Assembly (NCBI RefSeq): GCF_963667555.1
Contig: NZ_OY763421.1
Coordinates: forward strand, 2,435,562 to 2,499,561
Length of the DNA stretch: 64,000 bases
Direction: 5' to 3'
Source: an uncultured Methanolobus sp.
Lineage (GTDB): Archaea; Halobacteriota; Methanosarcinia; Methanosarcinales; Methanosarcinaceae
The notes under the pieces are model-generated. The model saw only the letters and a program-made list of their open reading frames with translations. It had not been told where the DNA came from and made no database searches. Position 1 is the first letter of the stretch, and each line of letters begins with the position of its first letter. Shown here piece after piece: positions 1-8,107 of the stretch. The translations under genes and the position numbers were made by a program.

Positions 1-2
1 TT

Positions 3-551
3 AATGAGACCATCAATATCAAATTCCTGGAAGCATGTGAGAAACTTCTGGATTCCGGCCTTGTAAAATATATCCATGCAATGACAGATGTCACAAACGG
101 CGGCATTCGCGGCGATGCGAAGGAGATATCCAGAACAGCAGGAGTCAAGCTCATTTTTGAAGAAAAGGATATGAGAAAACTTGTCAACCCAAGAGTCCTT
201 GAAATGCTTGAAGCATTGGAAATAGACTACCTTGGAGTTTCCCTTGATGCACTGCTCATCATCGCACCTGAAGAGTATGCAGAAGACATCATGAAGACCA
301 TCAGAAGCGCAGATGTGGAGATTTCAATAATCGGAAAGGTTGTTGAAGGAACCGGAGCAGAAGTCATAATCGACGGAGAAGCAAAGGATTTCACACCGCG
401 CTTCAGGGAATCAGCATACACACCCATCAAGAAGATGATAGGTGACGAGAACCCACGTGACTTTGAAGAAATGAAAAAGGCCATTGACAGGGCAGCGTTA
501 AGTGCTATTGAGAAGAAGCGCCGCGTTGTTGAAATGGTCAAAAGAAAGTAG
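3..551 (+). CDS. AIR synthase-related protein, C-terminal part (5' end outside window)
   Basis: The reading frame is open from the first bases of the window and runs to the stop at 551, so only the C-terminal ~180 residues are present. The in-window ATG at 81 lies inside the conserved block AMTDVTNGGIRGDAKEIS, so it is not the start. The pattern (MTDVTNGG, then VSLDALLIIAPEE, then a VVEGTGAEVIIDGE strand) is typical of the C-terminal domain of the PurM/HypE/SelD (AIR synthase) superfamily. Archaeal members of this kind are mostly uncharacterised and are often annotated as hydrogenase expression/formation-like. The function cannot be narrowed without the N-terminal ATP-binding half. The gene is convergent with the NfeD gene, whose stop lies 64 bases downstream. 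Confidence 0.75.
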   Translation, partial: NETINIKFLEACEKLLDSGLVKYIHAMTDVTNGGIRGDAKEISRTAGVKLIFEEKDMRKLVNPRVLEMLEALEIDYLGVSLDALLIIAPEEYAEDIMKTIRSADVEISIIGKVVEGTGAEVIIDGEAKDFTPRFRESAYTPIKKMIGDENPRDFEEMKKAIDRAALSAIEKKRRVVEMVKRK

Positions 552-615
552 AAAGGAGTTCCTTTCTACCTCAAACTTAAAGCTCAAAATCCTATATTCT
601 GTTTCTATTTTTGAT

Positions 616-1959
616 CTACTTATCGCCATTCTGGCTTTCAGACCCGGGTTCACTTTTCTGTTTTTCAACCACAAGCACAACACCGTCTTTTTCAAGTATC
701 GTTACCTTGTCGTCTTTTTGAATAATCTCAGATGACCGTGCTTTCCAGTGCTGTCCCCTATGTAGCACATATCCGGTCTGACCGTTCCCAATTGGTTCAA
801 GTGCAAGAGCCATGTCACCGATAAGCTCACCAAAAAGCGGTTTTTTCCTTCTGACCTCAAATACCTTGTAAATTATAAACACAAAGAAAAAACCGATCAA
901 TATTGTCGGCGTGGACACCGATATTATCAGTGAACGCTGGAACTCAGCAGGCGTATAGTTATTTGGAAAATCAGTCGGAGCAAGCAGGATACTGCCTGCA
1001 ATTATACACACAAGACCCGCGATACCAAAAACTCCGAATCCGGGAGCCTGGAATTCAATGACAAGAAGAATGACACCGGCAATAACCAGAAACAACGCAC
1101 CGATATCGACATCAAATCCGGTTCCGATAAGTCCCAGGGCAATAGCGACCAGGCCGAACAATTCAGCACCAAATCCTGGATGTGAGATTCCAAGTATGAT
1201 GGCATAGACACCAAGAAGCAAAAGCAGCGAGGAGACTATAGGATTGGAAATGATTTCCATGAAAGCCAGTTTCAGAGATGGCTTATAATGCGTAATACGT
1301 GCGCCATCCGTATCAAGAACCTTGTCCTTTACTTCCAGACCGTCTACCTGTGACATCAGGTCATCGATATCCGATGCAACATACTCGATAACTCCATATT
1401 CAAGAGCAGCTTCAGCATCAAGGTTCAGATTCTCAGTGATGAATTTCTCGGCAGCAGTCTCATTACGACCATGCATCTTTGCATTCTCAGTCGCTCTTTT
1501 GACAATGGCATTTATTATCTTGTCTTCCTCTACAGGCTCGCTTCCGCTTGCTGTCACAGTAACAGGCTGCGCAGAACCTATAATAGTATAAGGTGCCATT
1601 GCGGCAACGTCAGTGCTGATGAGTATCAAAGTACCGGCAGACCATGCTTTAGTTCCTTCAGGATAGACATATCCAATCACAGGAACATCGGTTGCTGCGA
1701 TCTGCTCGATAATATTGATGGTCTCATCAAGGTTGCCACCTGGTGTGTTGAGAGTGATAACAAGAGCTTCATAGTTGTCATTCTCTGCAAAGGCAATGGC
1801 ATCAGCTATAACATCATCAGTTACGGGAGTGATCGAATCCGATATCTCCACTACCAGAACCTTTTGCTGCCCTGCGGCACACGCACTACCTAAGAAAAGG
1901 GATAAGAGCAGTGTTAAAAAAAGAAAAGTGCTCAGGTATGACCGGCACTTATGTAACAT
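616..1959 (-). CDS. NfeD-type membrane-bound ClpP-class serine protease
   Basis: A 447-residue protein with a signal peptide (MLHKCRSYLSTFLFLTLLLS), a ClpP-like protease domain, a cluster of four to five membrane segments (about residues 225-385) and a C-terminal soluble NfeD OB-fold (GQTGYVLHRGQHWKA). The protease half keeps the LNTPGG block and a SAG motif that carries the nucleophile in the Pyrococcus PH1510 Ser-Lys dyad family; a lysine lies in ENAKMHGRN as expected. I chose the ATG at 1959 because GGAGGA stands 4-5 bases upstream and the signal peptide follows directly; an upstream in-frame ATG at 2037 would overlap the stomatin gene. It lies 10 bases after the stomatin stop and is surely co-transcribed. 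In Pyrococcus the protease cleaves its stomatin partner, so a role in membrane protein quality control is inferred. Confidence 0.9.
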   Translation of the reverse strand: MLHKCRSYLSTFLFLTLLLSLFLGSACAAGQQKVLVVEISDSITPVTDDVIADAIAFAENDNYEALVITLNTPGGNLDETINIIEQIAATDVPVIGYVYPEGTKAWSAGTLILISTDVAAMAPYTIIGSAQPVTVTASGSEPVEEDKIINAIVKRATENAKMHGRNETAAEKFITENLNLDAEAALEYGVIEYVASDIDDLMSQVDGLEVKDKVLDTDGARITHYKPSLKLAFMEIISNPIVSSLLLLLGVYAIILGISHPGFGAELFGLVAIALGLIGTGFDVDIGALFLVIAGVILLVIEFQAPGFGVFGIAGLVCIIAGSILLAPTDFPNNYTPAEFQRSLIISVSTPTILIGFFFVFIIYKVFEVRRKKPLFGELIGDMALALEPIGNGQTGYVLHRGQHWKARSSEIIQKDDKVTILEKDGVVLVVEKQKSEPGSESQNGDK

Positions 1960-1969
1960 GATTCCTCCA

Positions 1970-2734
1970 TCACTCTTTCTTAGCAAATGCCTTTGAAATG
2001 GCGGCAATTTCACCAACATTATTGGAGTTGGCCACAACGATCATGTTCTTTTCTCTTGCTATTTCGGCATAGGTTTGTAGTTCCCTGAGTTTTATTGCAA
2101 CAGGCACTTCCTCATAAAGACGTGCTGCATCTTTCATCTTTGTAGCAGCAATGAACTCACCGTCTGCAAGAATGATACGTGAACGCTTTTCACGCTCTGC
2201 TTCAGCCTGCTTTGCAATGGCACGGAGCATTGTGTCATCGATACTTACATCTCTAAGAGTTACACCGGTAACTTTGATACCCCACGGATCAGTGGAAATG
2301 TCAAGCTGCTCCTGAATGTTCCTGTTGACATCTTCCCTGTTGGAAAGTACATCATCCAGTTCAAGCTGGCCTATAACATCCCTGAGGGTTGTCTGTGAAA
2401 GCATTGCGGTTGCGTATCTGAAGTTCTCAACTTCATTGACTGCTTTGGAAGGATCAATTACCTGGTAATAGACAACAGCATCAACAGCCACTGTTACGTT
2501 ATCCTTGGTGATGACAGCCTGTTTTGGCACATCGATTGCTATAACACGCAGGTCGATCTTTACAACCGTATCGATTATTGGAATTATAAGGAACAGACCC
2601 GGACCTTTAACTCCGCTTAACCTTCCCAGACGGAAGATAACTACACGTTCATATTCATTAACGATCTTGATAGCCTTTGACAATATGATAAATGCCACTA
2701 TAGCTAACGGAAAAATAATGTCGATCAAAGCCAT
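1970..2734 (-). CDS. stomatin/prohibitin family (SPFH/band 7) membrane protein
   Basis: A 254-residue SPFH protein. An N-terminal membrane hairpin (IIFPLAIVAFIILSK) is followed by the family block EYERVVIFRLGRLSGVKGPGL, the band 7 domain (about residues 28-190) with VDAVVYYQVIDP and LRDVIGQLELDDVLSNRE, and a coiled-coil region ending in a short hydrophobic tail. Stomatins assemble into oligomeric rings on the inner membrane face. The tail (IVVANSNNVGEIAAISKAF) resembles the segment cut by the NfeD protease in Pyrococcus. It is the first gene of a two-gene operon with nfeD, with an AGGAGAG ribosome site upstream of the start. The 411-base region upstream separates it from the divergent RecJ-like gene. 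Confidence 0.92.
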   Translation of the reverse strand: MALIDIIFPLAIVAFIILSKAIKIVNEYERVVIFRLGRLSGVKGPGLFLIIPIIDTVVKIDLRVIAIDVPKQAVITKDNVTVAVDAVVYYQVIDPSKAVNEVENFRYATAMLSQTTLRDVIGQLELDDVLSNREDVNRNIQEQLDISTDPWGIKVTGVTLRDVSIDDTMLRAIAKQAEAEREKRSRIILADGEFIAATKMKDAARLYEEVPVAIKLRELQTYAEIAREKNMIVVANSNNVGEIAAISKAFAKKE

Positions 2735-2872
2735 ATTTTGCCACTCTCCTGAAGAAGAAATAGAGAACTTGTTAAATAGATATAAAGAGCCTACTTCTTA
2801 AAAATATACCGGTGGAGAAGTAATAAAAGCTCGTCGCTTCATGACAACAAAATCAATAAAAAAGATATAGAA

Positions 2873-2957
2873 GGCTGGGTCTGAATACTTGTTTGAGGGG
2901 ATGTACACGAAAGCATGAAAGCATTGTTATTATTGAAATAACACTTCAGACCCAACA
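2873..2957. repeat. 85-bp element with terminal inverted repeats: MITE-like or small RNA
   Basis: TGGGTCTGAA at 2876-2885 is the exact reverse complement of TTCAGACCCA at 2945-2954; the flanking GGC/AAC also suggest transposon-like ends. Inside lies a perfect 7-bp hairpin, TGTTATT with a 5-base loop and AATAACA, at about 2926-2944. Either a miniature inverted-repeat element or a folded non-coding RNA would look like this. No coding potential is seen. Sequence alone does not separate the two options. Confidence 0.45.
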
Positions 2958-3120
2958 AATAATAGAACTCGTTTATCGTTTATTAATGTGATTGATTTTG
3001 ACGTTAATAATTTCAAACATTGTCTCAAAAAACGCTATGCTGCAAAGATTATATAAATAGAGATTATAAATATTTCGCCTTTTTGACCATTCTGGATAAC
3101 AAGCAAACACATAAATCCAA

Positions 3121-3128
3121 TATATACT
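3121..3128 (+). promoter_or_regulatory. TATA box of the RecJ-like gene
   Basis: TATATACT lies about 18-25 bases before the ATG at 3146. With normal archaeal spacing (TATA about 25 bases before the start site) the transcript would begin at or next to the ATG. This suggests a leaderless mRNA and supports the choice of 3146 as start; no Shine-Dalgarno sequence is seen there. Confidence 0.5.
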
Positions 3129-3145
3129 ATCTAAGACTAGATACA

Positions 3146-5269
3146 ATGAGCGAGAAATGTGTAGAATGCAACGGGAAAGGCTATAGTGTCACAGGCACTG
3201 CCAAATGCCCCGAGTGCAAAGGGACAGGAAAATCAAAGTCCGTGGACTTTATGAAGCTTTCAGAGAAGGATATGGCAAATTTCCTGAAAAATGGATCAGC
3301 CTGTAGCAACTGCGGCGGGACAGGAGAAATAGAGGAGAGAGATAAATGTGCCGCATGCAATGGAAAAGGTGTCTTTTACAAGTGCAAGGTATGTGGAACT
3401 GAAATGGACCGTCTTTATGATGGAGACGAGGTTTGCCAGTCATGCGCAAAGAAGCAGATCGTCTACAAACTTGACAATTCATGCACTCTTGATGAGCTTG
3501 AAGTCGGGAAAATGTACCATGCAACCGTAAGGAACATTGCTGATTTCGGTGTTTTCGTTGACCTTAATTCTAATCTCAGGGGCCTTATTCATTCCAGCAA
3601 CATGAATGGAAACCTGGAAGTTGGAGAGGCTGTCATTGTCGGCTTAAAGGAAATAAAACCAAAGGGCAAGATGGACCTGGTTCCACGCAAGCTGAAAGAA
3701 TACCAGACCATTGAACTTGAAAAGAAGCTTCCTGTAATGCTTGCTAACGAAATATCACAGATGGTTGGCAAGAAAGTAAAGGTACAGGGAGAGGTAATAC
3801 AGGTCAAACAGACAGCAGGCCCTACTATATTTACGATCGCAGATGAGACCGGACAGGTTTCCGGTGCTGCCTTTGAGAGTGCAGGTGAAAGAGCGTATCC
3901 TTCAATAGAAGCTGATATGATCGTTGCAGCCACCGGTGAGATTACCGCCCGTGGTGACAGTTTCCAGCTTGAGATACAGAGTCTTAAAAGACTGAGCGGA
4001 CCACAGGAAGCTGAGATCCTCCAGCGTATAGAAGATGCTATTGACAAAAGAGCAGAGCCTTATGAGATCGAATTCATGGTAGAGAGCGAGGTTCTTGAAA
4101 ACCTCAGACCAATCATGAAAAAAGCTGCAAAAGAAATAAGGAAGGCAATTATTAAATCCACACCTATACTTTTGCGCCACCATGCAGATGCTGATGGTAT
4201 GACTGCTGCAATGTCAATAGAGAAAGCCATAATTCCACTCATAAAAGAGGTCAACGGACCCGATGGAGAATATTATTTCTACAAACGTGCACCTTCAAAG
4301 GCACCGTTCTACGAGATGACCGATGTTGTCCGTGACATTGGCTTTGCCCTTGAAGATGTGGCAAGACATGGACAGAAGATGCCCCTTGTTATTAGTGTTG
4401 ACAACGGATCCTCCAACGAGAACGTGGCTGCAATGAAGCAGGCAAAGGTATACGGTATCAAGATGATAGTTATGGACCACCATCATCCTGACGATGTGGT
4501 CGATGAATACCTGCTAACCCATGTTAACCCCGCACATGTTGGAGGAGACTTCGGAATGACGGCAGGTATGCTATGTACCGAAGTGGCACGCATGATAAAT
4601 GTCAACGTCGAGAACGAGATAAAACACCTCCCTGCAGTAGCTGCTCTTGGTGACCGTTCTGAAGCTGAGGAGGCAAGGAGATACATCAAGCTGGTGTCTG
4701 ACAGGTATACCGAGCAGAACCTGAGAGACATGGCGCTTGCACTTGACTTTGCGGCATACTGGTTAAAGTTCAACACTGGAAAAGGTATCGTTGATGATAT
4801 CCTGGACTTTGGCGATCATACAATACACAAGAACCTTGTCAGTGTGCTTTGTGAACAGGCAAACGAGATGATAGCCGAACAGATGGATGTCTGTATGGCG
4901 CACGTGAAGTCCCAGAACCTTCCAAATGGAGCGATCCTCAATGTCCTTGATGTTGAGAACCACGCCCACACATTCACATTCCCACCACCCGGAAAGACAT
5001 CAGGCGAGGTCCACGACAAACTTTGCAAGAAATACGAAGGCAAACCTGTCGTGACCATAGGATACGGACCGGACTTTGCTGTTATCCGTTCAAGAGGAGT
5101 CCTTATGAACATACCACAGATGGTAAGGGAACTCTATGAGGAAGTAAAAGGCGGTGGAGTCAACGGCGGAGGACACCTGGTTGTCGGAAGCATCAAATTC
5201 GTACAGGGTATGCGCACAGAAGTGCTTTCAAAACTTGTAGAGAAAATAGGTTCTGTAGGAGTTGAATAA
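3146..5269 (+). CDS. DHH-family (RecJ-like) phosphoesterase with zinc-finger, S1 and OB domains
   Basis: A 707-residue multidomain protein. Residues 5-100 hold six CxxC pairs in a DnaJ-like zinc-binding pattern (CVECNGKG, CPECKGTG, CSNCGGTG, CAACNGKG, CKVC, CQSC). An S1 RNA-binding domain follows (about 118-180, ATVRNIADFGVFVDL), then an OB fold (about 210-285, ADETGQVSGAAFES). The DHH phosphoesterase begins at about 340 (LLRHHADADGMTAA, VDNGSS, MDHHHPDD), and a DHHA1 domain ends the protein (GGGVNGGGHLVVGSI). Archaeal RecJ-like proteins include single-strand DNA exonucleases and replisome partners, but the S1 domain allows RNA substrates. The ATG at 3146 is preferred over one at 3020: residues before it match nothing, and a TATA box sits just upstream. 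A hairpin terminator covers the stop. Confidence 0.88.
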   Translation: MSEKCVECNGKGYSVTGTAKCPECKGTGKSKSVDFMKLSEKDMANFLKNGSACSNCGGTGEIEERDKCAACNGKGVFYKCKVCGTEMDRLYDGDEVCQSCAKKQIVYKLDNSCTLDELEVGKMYHATVRNIADFGVFVDLNSNLRGLIHSSNMNGNLEVGEAVIVGLKEIKPKGKMDLVPRKLKEYQTIELEKKLPVMLANEISQMVGKKVKVQGEVIQVKQTAGPTIFTIADETGQVSGAAFESAGERAYPSIEADMIVAATGEITARGDSFQLEIQSLKRLSGPQEAEILQRIEDAIDKRAEPYEIEFMVESEVLENLRPIMKKAAKEIRKAIIKSTPILLRHHADADGMTAAMSIEKAIIPLIKEVNGPDGEYYFYKRAPSKAPFYEMTDVVRDIGFALEDVARHGQKMPLVISVDNGSSNENVAAMKQAKVYGIKMIVMDHHHPDDVVDEYLLTHVNPAHVGGDFGMTAGMLCTEVARMINVNVENEIKHLPAVAALGDRSEAEEARRYIKLVSDRYTEQNLRDMALALDFAAYWLKFNTGKGIVDDILDFGDHTIHKNLVSVLCEQANEMIAEQMDVCMAHVKSQNLPNGAILNVLDVENHAHTFTFPPPGKTSGEVHDKLCKKYEGKPVVTIGYGPDFAVIRSRGVLMNIPQMVRELYEEVKGGGVNGGGHLVVGSIKFVQGMRTEVLSKLVEKIGSVGVE

Positions 5270-5301
5270 CTCCTACTGAAAACAAAAATAATTTCTTTTT
5301 T
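5256..5301 (+). terminator. hairpin terminator after the RecJ-like gene
   Basis: TAGGAGTT, a GAAT loop and AACTCCTA form a perfect 8-bp stem at 5256-5275 that includes the stop codon. A T-rich run follows at about 5289-5301. The convergent PyrE-like gene ends at 5309. Confidence 0.6.
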
Positions 5302-5308
5302 TATTTGA

Positions 5309-5920
5309 TCAGTCTACACGTGTGATGCGTACAAGTGAGTGAACAGGCACTTCAGAGAGGGATTCAGAACCGCTCTTGTCCACAAGCACGGCAATTGCCA
5401 CTGGTTTTGCACCGGAGCTGCGCAGGTGGGTTACGACATCGGTCATGGTGTTACCGGTTGTAATGACATCGTCCACTATGATGCATTTCTTTCCCTTGAT
5501 ACCTGCAAAGTTTCTGCTGAAAGCACCGCTTAGTCTGGAATCATCGCCCTGCTCGTTGTAAGCGTGGTAAACTGAAAGTTCCGTGTTGAGCTCTTCTGCC
5601 ATAAGACTTGCAAGAGGTACACCACTAAGGCCAATTCCTACCACAAGATCAATTTCATTGCCTGTTGCTTCTACAGTGTCAAGGACCATGTCACACATGG
5701 CAATTCCTACATGACGCATCCTGAATGCGCTCTTTCCTATGCTGCTCCAGTTGACCGATATGTCTTTTGGTGCGGAGGATACTTCTTCCTTCTTTGCGCG
5801 GGTCAGAAGCCATGTGACGGTTTCCCGGGAAACGTTGAGCTCATCTGCAATTTGCCTTGTAACAAGACCATTTGCCTGCAATTCAAGGGCTTTCTGTATC
5901 AATTTGTCAATATTCTTCAT
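5309..5920 (-). CDS. PyrE-like (orotate phosphoribosyltransferase-like) HTH regulator, GfcR family
   Basis: A 203-residue protein. The N-terminus is a helix-turn-helix (about residues 8-42, [21 protein letters not shown]). The rest is a type I phosphoribosyltransferase fold with the PRPP-binding motif [12 protein letters not shown] near residue 150. This architecture is that of the archaeal PyrE-like family, whose halophile member GfcR is a transcriptional regulator of sugar metabolism. True orotate phosphoribosyltransferases lack the HTH, so a DNA-binding sensor of PRPP or a nucleotide is the likelier role; enzyme activity cannot be excluded. The gene stands 52 bases after nob1 on the same strand and may share its transcript. 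Confidence 0.85.
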   Translation of the reverse strand: MKNIDKLIQKALELQANGLVTRQIADELNVSRETVTWLLTRAKKEEVSSAPKDISVNWSSIGKSAFRMRHVGIAMCDMVLDTVEATGNEIDLVVGIGLSGVPLASLMAEELNTELSVYHAYNEQGDDSRLSGAFSRNFAGIKGKKCIIVDDVITTGNTMTDVVTHLRSSGAKPVAIAVLVDKSGSESLSEVPVHSLVRITRVD

Positions 5921-5972
5921 ATGAATCCCGTATTTTCATCTTTAACTTATATGTAATATATCAACAGAGATG

Positions 5973-6452
5973 TTATATTTTTCTTTTGCGCCTTTTCTTC
6001 AATGGAGAACCACAAACAGGGCATACATCACCACTGTCAAATTTTCTCCGGCATCCAGTACACTGTTTTTGCCACACCAGAACATCCTTTATCTTTTTCT
6101 GTGCCACAGGCTTGACTTCCAGTCCCAGAACTTTTGCGACATTCTGGACTGCATAGTCATCGGTCAGAAGCACAGAGTTTCCTTTGTATTCAAGTGCCTT
6201 TGCCAGAATATCAAGGTCAGTAGAGGATAATTCCTCACTATCTTTTGTCTCGGTGGCAATCTGCAGTACTTTCTCGCGGAAAGCATCCTCAGGCATCTCA
6301 ACCCTGGCACCACTTTCCTGTGCAAGATCAAAGCGCATTACAGCCTCGCTGCTTTTCAGTTCATTTACAACCGAAGGAATTGTTATGATACGATAAGGCT
6401 CAATTCCGCTACCCATTATAAAGACCGCAGAATCTGCGATGTAGTATTCCAT
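5973..6452 (-). CDS. nob1: rRNA maturation endonuclease Nob1
   Basis: A 159-residue protein made of a PIN nuclease domain (MEYYIADSAVFIMG at the N-terminus with the first acidic residue D7, STDLDILAKAL, LLTDDYAVQNVA) and a C-terminal zinc ribbon (CTGCRRKFDSGDVCPVCG) followed by a basic KKRRKRK tail. This matches archaeal Nob1, which cuts the 3' end of precursor 16S rRNA. The acidic residues expected for metal binding (in ADS, DLD and DDY) are visible. It is divergent from the KaiC-like gene at 6565, with 112 bases between starts containing that gene's promoter. Confidence 0.9.
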   Translation of the reverse strand: MEYYIADSAVFIMGSGIEPYRIITIPSVVNELKSSEAVMRFDLAQESGARVEMPEDAFREKVLQIATETKDSEELSSTDLDILAKALEYKGNSVLLTDDYAVQNVAKVLGLEVKPVAQKKIKDVLVWQKQCTGCRRKFDSGDVCPVCGSPLKKRRKRKI

Positions 6453-6499
6453 ATAATGCCAGATACTTTCTGAATATAGATTAATTCTTTGTCACCAAC

Positions 6500-6515
6500 T
6501 GTCGCAATTGTTACA
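6500..6515. promoter_or_regulatory. 16-bp palindrome, candidate operator
   Basis: TGT-N2-CAATTG-N2-ACA is a perfect dyad in its ten-base arms and core. It lies directly upstream of the TATA-like AAATATATAC (about 6520-6530) and of a GGAGGA ribosome site for the KaiC-like gene, and upstream of nob1 on the other strand. Its position just before the TATA box suits an activator or repressor site; the factor is unknown. Confidence 0.4.
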
Positions 6516-6564
6516 CAATTAAATATATACTTGTAAATACATATAAACTCAGGAGGAACATCCC

Positions 6565-7275
6565 ATGGCAAGAATATCAAGTGGTGTCAGCGACCTTGAC
6601 AGGAGATTACAGGGAGGGTTTCCCGAGGGAGAATGCATTCTCATCACAGGAAAACCCGGAACAGGAAAAACCATTTTTGGTATACAATTCCTGCATAGTG
6701 CATGCCTTGCTGGTAAGAAATGCGTAATGTTAGCAACAGAAGAAACACCGGAAAAGATAGTGGAGCATGGCCAGGCGCTCGGATTTGACCTGCAACCATT
6801 CATTGAAAATAAACAACTTACAATGGTGCGTTTCTTTGAAATGAGAGTCATGAACATGGAAGAGGATGCAGACACCTTCACCTACATGAACATTGACACA
6901 CTGAACAACCTTGCACATATTATAGAGGATGATGTGAATGTAATTGTTGTTGACAACCTGGGAACATTTTCCATCGGAGTTGACCTTAAAACATTCAAGG
7001 AAGAACTTGAAGTACTCTCGTTCCTGCTTTCCACTCAAAAAAGGACATCTCTCATGATAATGGATGCCGCTGCACATGAGTTCACGCATAACATAGCCGA
7101 ATATTCCACATACGGAACCATCAAACTGATGTTCAAAGAAAACCCTTATACCGGTAAAATGGAAAGGTTCATGTTCATTCCTAAGATGAGAGGAACGAAG
7201 ATCACTCTTGAACTGATAAATTATGATATTACTGAAGAAGGAATAAAACTATTCACACCAAAAATGAAAAGATGA
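6565..7275 (+). CDS. KaiC/RAD55-family RecA-like ATPase, single domain (copy 1)
   Basis: A 236-residue RecA-fold ATPase with Walker A GKPGTGKT at residues 29-36, the TEETPEKI block, Walker B VIVVDNLG near residue 130, and MDAAAHEFTHNIAEYS. It belongs to the single-domain archaeal KaiC/RAD55 group, not to the double-domain cyanobacterial clock KaiC. Such proteins are often linked to signalling, but no function can be assigned. GGAGGA sits 8 bases before the ATG, and a TATA box and palindrome lie just upstream. The next gene (7353) is a clear paralogue colinear over its whole length, so the pair arose by tandem duplication and may form hetero-oligomers. Confidence 0.85.
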   Translation: MARISSGVSDLDRRLQGGFPEGECILITGKPGTGKTIFGIQFLHSACLAGKKCVMLATEETPEKIVEHGQALGFDLQPFIENKQLTMVRFFEMRVMNMEEDADTFTYMNIDTLNNLAHIIEDDVNVIVVDNLGTFSIGVDLKTFKEELEVLSFLLSTQKRTSLMIMDAAAHEFTHNIAEYSTYGTIKLMFKENPYTGKMERFMFIPKMRGTKITLELINYDITEEGIKLFTPKMKR

Positions 7276-7352
7276 AAAAAAGCTCAACGGGAATGAAAAC
7301 ACAATAATATCATTCGTGTCGGGCACTATAAAGGAAAAACGTGGTATAAATT

Positions 7353-8060
7353 ATGGAAAGGATATCAACCGGAATCCCAGACATCGATAAAAGAATACAG
7401 GGAGGATTTCCTGCAGGGGAATCCTATTTGTTGACAGGAGAGCCCGGCACAGGTAAGACAATATTTGGACTTCACTTCCTTTATAATGCATGCATACAAG
7501 GGAAGAAATGTGCAATGCTGGCAACAGAAGAGACGCCGGAAAAGATTGTACGCCATGGAAAAACGGTTGGTCTGGATATTGAACCCTTCGTAGAAAGCAA
7601 ACAGCTTACAATGATACGCATACTTGAAAAGAGAATAGAGGGCATGGAAGATAAGTATGCAAACATTATCACGAATACTACTGATCCCCGCAATATCAAA
7701 TATATTATTCCTGAAGATATCGAAGTAGTTGTTATTGATAACATAGGCACTTTTTCCATTGGGGAGGAATTGAATGTATTCAGGGATAAACTTGATACTC
7801 TCATTTACCTGTTCTCTGAATCAAAGTGGACTGCACTTATAGTAATGGATGCAACTGCACACGAACTCTCATACAGGATCGCAGAATATTCTACCAGCGG
7901 AACCATCCGGTTGATGATAAAAGAAAATCCATATACCGGGAAAATGGAAAGGTTCATCTATATTCCAAAAATGCGAGACACAGAAATATCACTGGAGATC
8001 TTAAACTACAACATAACATGTCAGGGAATCAAGCTTTCCTCATCAAAAACCAATAAATAA
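7353..8060 (+). CDS. KaiC/RAD55-family RecA-like ATPase, single domain (copy 2)
   Basis: A 235-residue paralogue of the preceding gene. It has Walker A GEPGTGKT at residues 29-36, the same TEETPEKIVRHGKT block, Walker B VVVIDNIG, and a nearly identical C-terminal stretch ENPYTGKMERFIYIPKMRDT. Both ATPase motifs are intact, so it is not a decayed copy. The 77-base gap after copy 1 holds TATA-like sequences (CTATAAAG, GTATAAAT), so separate transcription is possible. The function is unknown; partners could be the histidine kinase or regulator nearby, but no direct evidence supports this. Confidence 0.85.
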   Translation: MERISTGIPDIDKRIQGGFPAGESYLLTGEPGTGKTIFGLHFLYNACIQGKKCAMLATEETPEKIVRHGKTVGLDIEPFVESKQLTMIRILEKRIEGMEDKYANIITNTTDPRNIKYIIPEDIEVVVIDNIGTFSIGEELNVFRDKLDTLIYLFSESKWTALIVMDATAHELSYRIAEYSTSGTIRLMIKENPYTGKMERFIYIPKMRDTEISLEILNYNITCQGIKLSSSKTNK

Positions 8061-8107
8061 ATATAATTGGGAACATTCTCAATTAAAAACTGACAGGGCT
8101 GATAAAA

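Larger units (their letters stand above)
2735..3145. other. intergenic region with structured element and divergent promoters
   Basis: No gene is evident. The segment separates the divergent stomatin and RecJ-like genes. It holds a 10-bp inverted repeat (2876-2885 with 2945-2954) enclosing a second 7-bp hairpin, described separately, and A+T-rich promoter sequence before the downstream gene, including a TATA-like run at about 3121-3128. Confidence 0.6.

Noticed and set aside
5309..5920. Bona fide orotate phosphoribosyltransferase pyrE
   Set aside because: The N-terminal helix-turn-helix and overall layout match the PyrE-like regulator family instead.
6565..8060. Circadian clock KaiC
   Set aside because: Both proteins have a single RecA domain; clock KaiC has two, and kaiA/kaiB are absent. 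They belong to the broad archaeal RAD55 group.
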